Assembly: GCA_016784825.1 (NCBI GenBank)
Contig: JADHTT010000063.1
Location: 1 to 5,768, forward strand
Reading direction: 5' to 3'
Source: Campylobacterales bacterium
GTDB lineage: Bacteria > Campylobacterota > Campylobacteria > Campylobacterales > Arcobacteraceae
Length of the DNA stretch: 5,768 nucleotides
Notes under the pieces: model-generated
Databases searched by the model: none
Told to the model about the DNA's origin: nothing
What the model saw: the letters and a program-made list of their open reading frames with translations, nothing else
Made by a program: the position numbers and the translations under genes
Part shown: in pieces, positions 1 through 5,768 of the stretch
How positions within the stretch are numbered: position 1 is the stretch's first letter
How the letters are laid out: every line of letters begins with the position of its first letter

Positions 1-51
1 ATAAAAACATTTGAAGTAGATGAAGTTCTTGCTATGCTGGAGCTTTTCTAA
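1..51 (+). CDS. 3' end of an unidentified upstream gene (partial)
   Basis: Reading from base 1 gives the 16-residue tail IKTFEVDEVLAMLELF and then TAA at 49-51, followed at once by a second in-frame TAA at 52-54. The other two plus-strand frames hit stops within the first 18 bases, so this is the only plus-strand frame that can carry a gene end. The acidic, hydrophobic tail is too short to name a family. A promoter-like element lies 10 nt after the stop, so the gene may belong to a separate upstream transcription unit. Confidence 0.6.
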   Translation: MKTFEVDEVLAMLELF

Positions 52-61
52 TAAGAAATTC

Positions 62-69
62 GCTAAAAT
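62..69 (+). promoter_or_regulatory. Probable sigma-70 promoter (-10 element) for the four-gene cluster
   Basis: The bases GCTAAAAT match the extended -10 form common in Campylobacterota, where the -35 box is weak or absent and a G sits just upstream of the TATAAT-like hexamer. Transcription would begin near 75-77, giving an untranslated leader of about 20 nt before the ATG at 96. I see no clear -35 box; upstream bases belong to the end of the previous gene. A second TAATAT at 75-80 is a weaker alternative. This is inferred from position and motif only. Confidence 0.45.
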
Positions 70-83
70 GAGAGTAATATAAC

Positions 84-89
84 AAAGGA
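84..89 (+). promoter_or_regulatory. Ribosome binding site that fixes the start at 96
   Basis: AAAGGA ends 6 nt before the ATG at 96, which is ideal spacing. The TTG at 90 is in the same frame but directly abuts this site, leaving no room for initiation. The ATG at 96 is therefore preferred. Confidence 0.7.
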
Positions 90-95
90 TTGAAA

Positions 96-377
96 ATGGA
101 AGTTAGAGATATGTGTGGTGAGGTTCGAATGGAAGAAGGCTTTATGAGAACTGTAATAGAATATGGTAGCATTCAAAGTAAAGAAATAATTCAAGAAGCT
201 ATTAGTAAAATTGAGAATGAACAAAAAGTATTTCCAACAGTAATTAGAAAAGCAATTAGTCCTATTGCAGGAAACATTTCAATCGAATTTGAGATTGGTG
301 GATGTGATAGGGAAGCTGGTAATTTTTCAGAAGCTTTATTAAAAAAATTAAATATACAAGCATGTGATCTTAAGTAG
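96..377 (+). CDS. Small hypothetical protein (93 aa) coupled to ybeY
   Basis: I do not recognise this family. The 93-residue protein has no signal peptide or membrane segment, so it is probably cytoplasmic. It looks like a mixed alpha/beta fold: a short beta-prone segment near 18-23, a charged helix about 26-44, a proline-bounded stretch 47-56, a beta segment 61-67 (ISIEFEI), then GGCDREAG at 68-75 and a C-terminal helix. Cysteines are at 7, 70 and 90; Cys70 and Cys90 lie in the most distinctive part, but no standard metal-binding CxxC is present. The ATG at 96 is chosen because AAAGGA sits 6 nt upstream; ATGs at 129 and 144 also have purine-rich leaders and remain possible. The stop codon at 375-377 directly abuts the ybeY ATG, implying translational coupling and perhaps a role near ribosome maturation, which is inference only. 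Codon use matches the neighbours. Confidence 0.75.
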   Translation: MEVRDMCGEVRMEEGFMRTVIEYGSIQSKEIIQEAISKIENEQKVFPTVIRKAISPIAGNISIEFEIGGCDREAGNFSEALLKKLNIQACDLK

Positions 378-797
378 ATGCATATTGATTTAGATAATCA
401 TAGTGATCATAAGATCAATATGGATCTTCTAGAAACAATTACATCAGAAGTTACAAGTCAAGATATTGAATTGTTAGCAACATTCAATGATCAAATCCAA
501 AAACTAAATAATGAATTTAGAGGACTTGATAAGCCAACAGATGTTTTAAGTTTTCCATATGAGCCTATGCCATTTTCACCTATTGGAAGTATCGTAATAT
601 CTGTAGATTTTGTACAAAATAAAGCAGAAGAGTACAATCACAGTTTTGATGATGAATTTATACTTCTATATATACATGGATTACTACACCTAGTAGGATT
701 TGATCATGAGGTTGATAACGGTGAACATAGAGAAGAGGAAGAGAGATTAATTAAAAAGTTTAATCTTCCAAATAGTTTAATAGTAAGGAATAGTTAA
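378..797 (+). CDS. ybeY: YbeY, endoribonuclease for 16S rRNA 3' maturation
   Basis: YbeY is a single-domain, zinc-dependent cytoplasmic endoribonuclease (UPF0054) involved in 16S rRNA 3'-end processing and late 30S/70S quality control. The hallmark zinc motif H-x3-H-x5-H is intact: HGLLHLVGFDH places His100, His104 and His110. The other family signature, FRGLDKPTDVLSFP at 47-60, contains the conserved Arg48 and the TDVLSFP strand, followed by IGSIVIS at 69-75. The length of 139 residues is normal for the compact epsilon-type form. The start is the ATG abutting the previous stop, and MHIDLDN resembles the usual family N-terminus. No real Shine-Dalgarno precedes it, so ribosomes probably pass directly from the upstream small gene. 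The next gene begins 4 nt after its stop. Identification is firm. Confidence 0.96.
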   Translation: MHIDLDNHSDHKINMDLLETITSEVTSQDIELLATFNDQIQKLNNEFRGLDKPTDVLSFPYEPMPFSPIGSIVISVDFVQNKAEEYNHSFDDEFILLYIHGLLHLVGFDHEVDNGEHREEEERLIKKFNLPNSLIVRNS

Positions 798-801
798 TTT
801 A

Positions 802-1719
802 ATGGATATTTTAATTTTTATAGTAGCAATGAGTGCACTAATATATGGTGCAGATTTTATAATTGAGCAAAGTGAAAAAATTGCACTTCATTTTGATATA
901 AACCCATTTATAATTGGAGCTACTTTAATTGCTCTAGGTACATCTTTACCTGAGATGGCAGTAAGTATGAGTGCATCACTTCAAGGTAGTGGTGATATTG
1001 CTGTAGCCAATGTAATTGGTAGTACCATATTTAATATATCACTTGTACTTGGAGTTGTATTTTTAATAGCTAAAAAAATCAATCCTACTAGAGATCTTTT
1101 TGCCAAAGATTCTGCATGGTCACTTTTCCCTATTTTAATATTTATATTAATGGGAATAGATGGCAAGTTAAGTGCTACAGATGGTATACTTTTCCTTATT
1201 CTTATGGGTGGTTATCTACACTTTTTAATTCAAAGTAATCAAGTTGAAGAGATTAATGAAGAGATTGCCAAGGAAAAATTCAAATGGCGTCATACTATAG
1301 GACTTTTAATAGTTGGATTTATCTTTGTAGTGGGTGGAGCAGACTTTGCAATTGATAGTGCAGGAAATATTGCTAGAGATTTTGGAGTAAGTGAATGGGT
1401 TATTGGTTTATTTCTTGTAGCATTTGGTACAAGTTTACCTGAACTAACTGTGGCTATTAAAGCAGCACGAGCAAATAATACTGATATGGCAATTGGAGCT
1501 ATTATAGGATCAAATGTAGCCAATTTCACTATGGTACTAGGGCTTAGTTCAATTCTAAATCCACTTAATGTAGATTTAGCTACAAACTTTTTTGATATAA
1601 CTGCGGCACTAATAGTATCTATAATGCTAGTATTTATAACTGCAAATAAATTATATAATAAAAGCGCAGGGATAGCACTACTTACTGTTCTAGCACTTGT
1701 AATATTAAATAGTTTCTAG
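802..1719 (+). CDS. CaCA-family sodium/calcium antiporter (YrbG-like)
   Basis: This is a 305-residue inner-membrane cation/calcium exchanger, expected to use the sodium or proton gradient to expel Ca2+. The two inverted alpha repeats are clear: GTSLPE at 46-51 with GSTIFN at 73-78, and GTSLPE at 209-214 with GSNVAN at 236-241. In each repeat the acidic Glu (51, 214) and the Asn (78, 241) are 27 residues apart, the spacing known for ion ligands in archaeal NCX. About ten hydrophobic segments are visible, split into two five-helix halves by a charged cytoplasmic loop at about 144-163. The first repeat has Thr75 where Asn is frequent (GSNxxN); the ligand position itself is intact. The ATG at 802 has AAGGA at 785-789, a rather long 12-nt spacing, and lies 4 nt after ybeY. 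Ion specificity cannot be read from sequence, so K+-dependent or proton-coupled exchange remains possible. Confidence 0.94.
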   Translation: MDILIFIVAMSALIYGADFIIEQSEKIALHFDINPFIIGATLIALGTSLPEMAVSMSASLQGSGDIAVANVIGSTIFNISLVLGVVFLIAKKINPTRDLFAKDSAWSLFPILIFILMGIDGKLSATDGILFLILMGGYLHFLIQSNQVEEINEEIAKEKFKWRHTIGLLIVGFIFVVGGADFAIDSAGNIARDFGVSEWVIGLFLVAFGTSLPELTVAIKAARANNTDMAIGAIIGSNVANFTMVLGLSSILNPLNVDLATNFFDITAALIVSIMLVFITANKLYNKSAGIALLTVLALVILNSF

Positions 1720-1720
1720 A

Positions 1721-3220
1721 TTGAGACTTCTTCTCTCTTTTTTATTTACCTGTCTTACTACTGTAAATGCTCTTACATTTACAGTAGCTACATACAATGT
1801 CGAAAATCTTTTTGATATGAAATATCAAGGTAATGAATATAAAGAGTTTATCCCTAATACAAAAAAATGGAATAGCAAAAAGCTAAATAACAAACTAGAA
1901 AATATATCAAATATTATAAATTCATTAGATTTAGATATTGTTGCTCTTCAAGAGATTGAATCAAAAGAAGCCCTCACTTTATTGCTTGACAAATTACCAC
2001 AATATAAATATAAATACTTTTATAAAAAACATACAAGCGCAATTGGTCTTAGTATAATTAGTAAATATAAAATTCTTAAAAATGAAATAATAACTGTTGA
2101 AAAATTTAATAAACATAGTAGAGATATATTAAAATCAACACTTCAAGTAGATGGTAAAGAATTAATAATATTTACAAACCATTGGCGATCAAAAAAAGCA
2201 TCTGAAAATAAAAGAATCCCATATGCTATTGCACTAATGAAGCATATTCAAAATATGTCACAATCAAGTGAATATATAATACTTGGTGATCTAAATTCTA
2301 ATTATAATGAGTACAAAACATTTAGGTATGATACACGACTAAATAACACTTCTAGTATCACAGCTATAAATCATATATTAAATACCACTAGAGATAATCA
2401 ACTAGTAAATAAAAATATACTTATAAATAATATAGGAGATAAATTACATTACAATCTTTGGTTAGATAAAAAAAGATCTAAGCGATTTAGTTATATCTTT
2501 AGAGGGGATAAAGAAACACCAGATAATATTATCTTGCCCAACACATTATTTGATAATAAAGGGATATCTTATATCCCTAATTCTCTAGAGGTCTATAATG
2601 ATAATTTTAAACAATCTGATCACTTATTAATATATGCAAAATTCTCTACTAATACATACTATAAATATCAGACTAACAAACATAAAAATAGTATTGAATA
2701 TTTATATAATATTGATAATTTAACTAAAGCAATATCTTTAAAAGATATAACTGTAATATATAAAATAGATAATGAAAGTTTCATTATAAAAGACAACAGT
2801 CAAGCTGTGTTACTTTATAGATGTGCAAATGGCTTAAAATTAGGATTTAAATATAATCTTAATGTAGAGAAGATAGATAGATACAATGGTCTTCTTGAAG
2901 TTAAACAAATATCAAATATTCAAAAATTATCTAAAGTAGAATCTTTAAAAGATTACTATTTAGATGCTAAGACAAATAATATTCAAGATTCTAAATATCA
3001 AAATAATATAGTGAAGAATCTAAAAGGTAGATACTACAAAAAATATCTTTACTATACATACAATGGTCAAAATAATAAAATTAGACTATATGCTAAAGAT
3101 AAAAATATTTTACCACTAAATAACAGTAATATTACTATAAATACTGGTCATCTAACTACCTATAAGTCAAAGATACAAATCGCTTTACATAAAAAGGATG
3201 ATTATATTATTGATCAATAA
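1721..3220 (+). CDS. Predicted exported EEP-family nuclease/phosphatase with C-terminal OB-like modules
   Basis: A 499-residue protein with a typical Sec signal peptide (MRLLLSFLF..., probable cleavage after VNA at 15-17), so it acts in the periplasm or outside. Residues 18-308 form an endonuclease/exonuclease/phosphatase domain with all the expected active-site positions: Asn26 (TYNVENLFD), Glu78 (LQEIE), Arg134-Asp135, Asn153-His154, Asp190 and Asn192 (GDLN), Asp268 (PDN) and Asp300-His301 (SDH). A metal-dependent phosphodiesterase, probably a DNase, is likely; a phosphatase is the alternative. The rest, 309-499, is rich in Asn, Lys, Ile and Tyr and looks like two OB-fold modules (about 340-400 and 430-490), as in some extracellular bacterial nucleases. 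The start is TTG: an in-frame TAA lies at 1706-1708, no ATG follows before Met33 inside the catalytic domain, and only TTG gives a signal peptide. It lies 1 nt after the antiporter stop, without a Shine-Dalgarno. Low G+C sets it apart from its neighbours. The 3' end overlaps pepD by 14 nt. Confidence 0.88.
   Translation: MRLLLSFLFTCLTTVNALTFTVATYNVENLFDMKYQGNEYKEFIPNTKKWNSKKLNNKLENISNIINSLDLDIVALQEIESKEALTLLLDKLPQYKYKYFYKKHTSAIGLSIISKYKILKNEIITVEKFNKHSRDILKSTLQVDGKELIIFTNHWRSKKASENKRIPYAIALMKHIQNMSQSSEYIILGDLNSNYNEYKTFRYDTRLNNTSSITAINHILNTTRDNQLVNKNILINNIGDKLHYNLWLDKKRSKRFSYIFRGDKETPDNIILPNTLFDNKGISYIPNSLEVYNDNFKQSDHLLIYAKFSTNTYYKYQTNKHKNSIEYLYNIDNLTKAISLKDITVIYKIDNESFIIKDNSQAVLLYRCANGLKLGFKYNLNVEKIDRYNGLLEVKQISNIQKLSKVESLKDYYLDAKTNNIQDSKYQNNIVKNLKGRYYKKYLYYTYNGQNNKIRLYAKDKNILPLNNSNITINTGHLTTYKSKIQIALHKKDDYIIDQ
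1758..1787 (+). repeat. 12-bp perfect inverted repeat with 6-nt loop, early in the EEP gene
   Basis: The arms CTACTGTAAATG (1758-1769) and CATTTACAGTAG (1776-1787) are perfect reverse complements separated by CTCTTA. The dyad begins 37 nt after the first base of the TTG start and encodes residues 13-23 around the predicted signal-peptide cleavage site. No T-run follows it, so it is not a standard terminator. It could be an mRNA stem-loop affecting translation, a protein-binding dyad, or chance. Confidence 0.6.
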
Positions 3221-3223
3221 TAT
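3204..3223. repeat. 20-nt perfect palindrome joining two convergent gene ends
   Basis: The half-site ATATTATTGA is followed directly by its reverse complement, centred on TGATCA. It contains both TAA stop codons (3218-3220 plus strand; 3207-3209 minus strand), so both proteins end in Ile-Ile-Asp-Gln. It might work as a weak two-way transcription stop, but it has only two G-C pairs, no natural loop and only short T-runs on either side. I therefore do not call it a confident terminator. Confidence 0.6.
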
Positions 3224-4487
3224 CTTTTATAATACTATATAGATTATGAATAGAACTTATATCACATTTTTCTCTATTTGAGTGTGGAAAATATATATTT
3301 GGTCCGATTGAACAAATTTGCATATTTGGATATTTTTCTTTAAATATAGCACATTCAAGACCTGCATGAATCGCTTCTAAACTAGCATTTGAATTATGCT
3401 TTTTATAAACTTCTAATACCTTATGTGTAAACTCACATGAATTTGGTTTCCAAGCTGGATATTTCCCATCTGTACTTACTACAAAACTAAAAGCTTCTAA
3501 TAATACAGTTGTTTCATCTTTGATAATTTTCAATTCATTATTATCCATACTTCTAGCACTAATTTCAAGTTTTAAATCATCTATTGTTGTATTTACGATT
3601 GCTAAATTAATTGATGTTAATACTGAATCTAATTCCTTATCATACCCTCTTACACTATTTGCAAATGTATAAATAAAATCAACAATTTTTGAATCAAGTT
3701 TTTTATAATGAGTAGTAGAAGAATCTATCTTTTCAATAGTCATATTTTCATGTGTAGCTATTGGTAAAGTATTAGATGCAATTATTGCTTTTGCTTTTTT
3801 TGGTATTGAGTTAATTCTTTCACCACCATTGAGCTCAAGAAGATCAGCGTGAGATTCTTTAATAGTTCTAGCAATTAACTTTAAAGCATTTGGAACATTC
3901 TTATCAATATCTACACCACTATGACCACCATCAAGATTATCAATTGCTATCTCATAAAGTGGTTTATTATCTTCGTTTTGGATATATTCACTATTGTTAT
4001 TTATACCAAAAATATCAATACCTCCAGCACATCCAATACAGATATGCCCCTCCTCTTCACTATCAAGATTTAACATCTTTGAAGATTGTAATTCAAACTC
4101 TATATTATTTGCACCAATTAAGCCTATCTCTTCATCACAAGTAAAAAGTAACTCTAGATTTTTATTTTCTTCCATTAGTGCTAGCATATAAGCACACCCT
4201 ATTCCATTATCAGCACCTAAAGTTGAGTCTTTAGCTTTTAAATATCCATCTTCTTCAATGATTTGAGGTATTTTACCATCTTCAAGACAAACAATATCAT
4301 AGTGTGATTGTAAGCATATATCAGGAGTCTGATTTTCCTTATAACATAAAATATTATTAGCATTATCAACTTTACAAATATAGTTATTTTCTTTAGCAAA
4401 CTGTTTAATAAAATTTATAAAAGGCTGATGTGTACCACTACATCGTGGTACACTAGTTATTTGTTTAAAAAGTTCAATTACTCTCAT
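3207..4487 (-). CDS. pepD: Cytosolic aminoacyl-histidine dipeptidase (M20 family, PepD)
   Basis: A 426-residue M20 metallopeptidase that hydrolyses dipeptides such as Xaa-His (carnosine-type and non-specific substrates) in the cytoplasm. The two-metal site is complete: His62 with Asp64 (SHYD), Asp93 (GADNGIG), catalytic Glu119 with metal-binding Glu120 (CDEEIG), Asp142 (NLDSEEEG) and His402 (FPHSNRE). The PepD signatures SVPRCSG at 12-18, STLGADNGIG at 88-97, GGHSG at about 193-197 and HAGLEC at 374-379 are present. There is no signal peptide. It is about 60 residues shorter than the E. coli enzyme, but both the catalytic and the lid region are represented, so it is a compact form and not a truncation. 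The ATG lies 9 nt after the ccsBA stop; only a weak AAGAA precedes it, which suggests cotranscription and coupling with ccsBA. The gene end overlaps the convergent EEP gene by 14 nt. Confidence 0.95.
   Translation of the reverse strand: MRVIELFKQITSVPRCSGTHQPFINFIKQFAKENNYICKVDNANNILCYKENQTPDICLQSHYDIVCLEDGKIPQIIEEDGYLKAKDSTLGADNGIGCAYMLALMEENKNLELLFTCDEEIGLIGANNIEFELQSSKMLNLDSEEEGHICIGCAGGIDIFGINNNSEYIQNEDNKPLYEIAIDNLDGGHSGVDIDKNVPNALKLIARTIKESHADLLELNGGERINSIPKKAKAIIASNTLPIATHENMTIEKIDSSTTHYKKLDSKIVDFIYTFANSVRGYDKELDSVLTSINLAIVNTTIDDLKLEISARSMDNNELKIIKDETTVLLEAFSFVVSTDGKYPAWKPNSCEFTHKVLEVYKKHNSNASLEAIHAGLECAIFKEKYPNMQICSIGPNIYFPHSNREKCDISSIHNLYSIIKDIIDQ
4430..4453 (-). repeat. 9-bp inverted repeat with 6-nt loop, early in pepD
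   Basis: GTGTACCAC (4430-4438) and GTGGTACAC (4445-4453) are perfect reverse complements around a 6-nt loop. Five of nine pairs are G-C, high for this AT-rich region. On the mRNA it starts about 35 nt into pepD, over the codons for the conserved VPRCSGT segment. It may be an mRNA stem-loop or a by-product of codon choice. Confidence 0.45.
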
Positions 4488-4496
4488 GCAAAATTC

Positions 4497-5768
4497 TTAT
4501 ACTTTTAGCTTTGGAAGATCTCTTTTTCTACTTGCCAATGCTATTACACTAAATACCATAGCAGTTAAAACATATACCCATGTAGGTATAGGTACAGGAT
4601 CACCTGTAGCATATGAATGCATTCCACTTAAATAGAAGTTTACTCCAAAGTATGTCATTAAAATTGATGCAAATGCTACAGTTGAGAATGTAGCAAATAC
4701 AAATGGTGTATTGAGTTTTTTCATAAATCTAAGATGAAGAACAATAGCATAAACGATAATTGAAATATAGGCCCATGTCTCTTTTGGATCCCATCCCCAG
4801 TATCTACCCCAAGACTCATTTGCCCATACTCCACCTATGAAGTTACCTACAATAAGCATTGCAATACCTACAATAAGCGCAGCTTCATTAATAGCAGTAA
4901 TTTGCCTTATAGTATCATCAATATTTGGTCGTTTATCACTTCTAAATATAAATAGAAGTAAAGCCATAAATCCAAGCATAGCACCTATTGCTAAAAATCC
5001 ATATGAACCTGTAATAATAGACACATGAATAGTTAACCAATAAGATTTTAAAACTGGTACAAGATTTGTAATTTGAGGATCAATTCCACTTAAATGTGCT
5101 GTAAACATAAATACACCAGCCATTACAACTGTAGCACTTAAAGCCATTAGGGATTTTCTAAAGAAGAATAACCCTGCAAACATAGCTGACCAAGCAATAT
5201 ATACAAGTGATTCATAAGTATCAGACCAAGGAGCATGACCACTAATATACCATCTCATACCCATACCAAATGTCTGTACTAGGAACAATAGTGCAAGAAC
5301 TACAAATATTACAGTATTTAGTTTTGTAGAATATAGTTTTTTATTAAATACTGTTACAAATGCTACTATAAATAATAAAATACCAATTAAAACATATGCT
5401 AAAGTTAATTTAGGAAAAATTCCAAGTTTATTAAATAATATTTCTGCATCAATAATCTCTTTACTAGGTATTACTTGTGCACCTATTTTCTCTTGATATT
5501 TAATAATAAAGTCTAGATACTGTTCAGCCTTTTCATAATCAGCTACTACAATATTACTTATTAAGCCTCTAGTCATAGTTTCAATTACTTCGGCATCCTC
5601 TTTGTGAAATGAATTTATTGCATCCATTGGACTATGCCATTTATTATTAGCCTCATGACCATGCTTGTCTTTTGGTCTAGGGAATATATTAAATAATTGT
5701 CCACCAAATACTTGATAAATAATACTTACTCGTTCATCAAATTTAAGGATATCCTTCTCAAATGTACC
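4497..5768 (-). CDS. ccsBA: CcsBA cytochrome c synthetase, C-terminal CcsA part (5' end beyond window)
   Basis: System II cytochrome c biogenesis protein that moves heme across the inner membrane and attaches it to CXXCH sites of apocytochromes c. The frame stays open to the right edge: 47 further residues precede the Met at 5625-5627, including GGQLFNIFPRP and WHSP, so that Met is internal and the true start lies outside. At least 423 residues are visible; the N-terminal ResB-like half is expected upstream. Counting from the internal Met, a periplasmic segment (1-70) is followed by about nine membrane helices. The heme-handling WWD motif is clear at 268-285 (WANESWGRYWGWDPKETW). Candidate heme-ligand histidines are His201, His298 and His336, whose mutual spacings (97 and 38) fit the two periplasmic and one transmembrane histidines I recall from Helicobacter CcsBA. 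RWYISGHAPWSDTYES at 125-140 is also typical. pepD follows after 9 nt. A stand-alone CcsA is less likely given the long periplasmic segment. Confidence 0.94.
   Translation of the reverse strand, partial: GTFEKDILKFDERVSIIYQVFGGQLFNIFPRPKDKHGHEANNKWHSPMDAINSFHKEDAEVIETMTRGLISNIVVADYEKAEQYLDFIIKYQEKIGAQVIPSKEIIDAEILFNKLGIFPKLTLAYVLIGILLFIVAFVTVFNKKLYSTKLNTVIFVVLALLFLVQTFGMGMRWYISGHAPWSDTYESLVYIAWSAMFAGLFFFRKSLMALSATVVMAGVFMFTAHLSGIDPQITNLVPVLKSYWLTIHVSIITGSYGFLAIGAMLGFMALLLFIFRSDKRPNIDDTIRQITAINEAALIVGIAMLIVGNFIGGVWANESWGRYWGWDPKETWAYISIIVYAIVLHLRFMKKLNTPFVFATFSTVAFASILMTYFGVNFYLSGMHSYATGDPVPIPTWVYVLTAMVFSVIALASRKRDLPKLKV

Noticed and set aside
90..95. TTG at 90 as start of the small gene, adding two residues
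   Set aside because: It directly abuts the AAAGGA site, leaving no spacing; the ATG at 96 has ideal spacing.
365..426. Cluster of four GATC sites around the ybeY start, as an origin or Dam-regulated site
   Set aside because: They fall in ordinary coding sequence, with no DnaA boxes or AT-rich unwinding region linked to them, and neighbouring genes are not origin genes.
981..1529. Minus-strand open frames at 981-1166 and 1290-1529 inside the antiporter gene
   Set aside because: They are antisense to the two conserved halves of the antiporter, with no plausible domains or ribosome binding sites.
1721..1756. Lipoprotein signal (LFTC at residues 8-11) for the EEP protein
   Set aside because: Phe at -2 and Thr at -1 do not fit a lipobox, and a good signal peptidase I site (VNA) follows at 15-17.
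2522..2530. Possible inactivating change in the EEP domain: Asp-Asn (268-269) where many relatives have Asp-His
   Set aside because: The conserved acidic residue Asp268 is kept; the following position is not an Asp-His in exonuclease III-type members either, and all other catalytic residues are present.
2560..2578. 8-bp hairpin AGGGATAT / ATATCCCT with a 3-nt loop inside the EEP gene
   Set aside because: At this base composition a few such short dyads are expected by chance in the window; it is not followed by a T-run and lies mid-gene.
3890..4191. Two overlapping plus-strand open frames at 3890-4144 and 3994-4191 inside pepD
   Set aside because: They are antisense to the metal-binding core of PepD; the His/Tyr/Gln-rich translation is an artefact of the opposite strand.
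4837..5028. Plus-strand open frame of 63 codons inside ccsBA
   Set aside because: It is antisense to membrane helices of CcsA and has no features of its own.

Overview
The window is an AT-rich piece of bacterial chromosome, about 30% G+C by eye. It is most likely from a Campylobacterota (Epsilonproteobacteria) relative. The main evidence is a CcsBA-type cytochrome c synthetase on the minus strand with the layout usual in that group, a compact gene arrangement, and a GCTAAAAT-type -10 element. Genus cannot be fixed from sequence reading alone; Arcobacter- or Sulfurimonas-like genomes would fit.

Layout: positions 1-51 hold the last 16 codons of an unidentified plus-strand gene ending in a double TAA. 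A short gap carries a probable promoter and a good ribosome binding site. A tight plus-strand cluster follows: a 93-residue unknown protein, ybeY (16S rRNA maturation endoribonuclease), a CaCA-family sodium/calcium antiporter, and a predicted secreted endonuclease/exonuclease/phosphatase (EEP) with a C-terminal region that looks like two OB-fold modules. Gaps between these four genes are 0, 4 and 1 nt, so they are probably cotranscribed and translationally coupled. The last gene starts with TTG, has no visible Shine-Dalgarno and is much more AT-rich than its neighbours.

The minus strand carries ccsBA (its 5' part lies beyond the right edge), then pepD 9 nt downstream. pepD and the EEP gene converge and overlap by 14 nt inside a perfect 20-nt palindrome, so both proteins end in the same four residues. 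There is no gene-free stretch longer than about 50 nt.

Functionally this is mostly housekeeping: ribosome quality control, ion homeostasis, an exported nuclease, heme attachment to cytochromes c and dipeptide hydrolysis. I see no CRISPR array, mobile element, RNA gene, toxin-antitoxin or defence system, and no convincing new multi-gene system. The points worth a second look are the unknown small gene coupled to ybeY, the 12-bp inverted repeat early in the EEP gene, the two-strand palindromic gene ends, and the EEP C-terminal architecture and composition.
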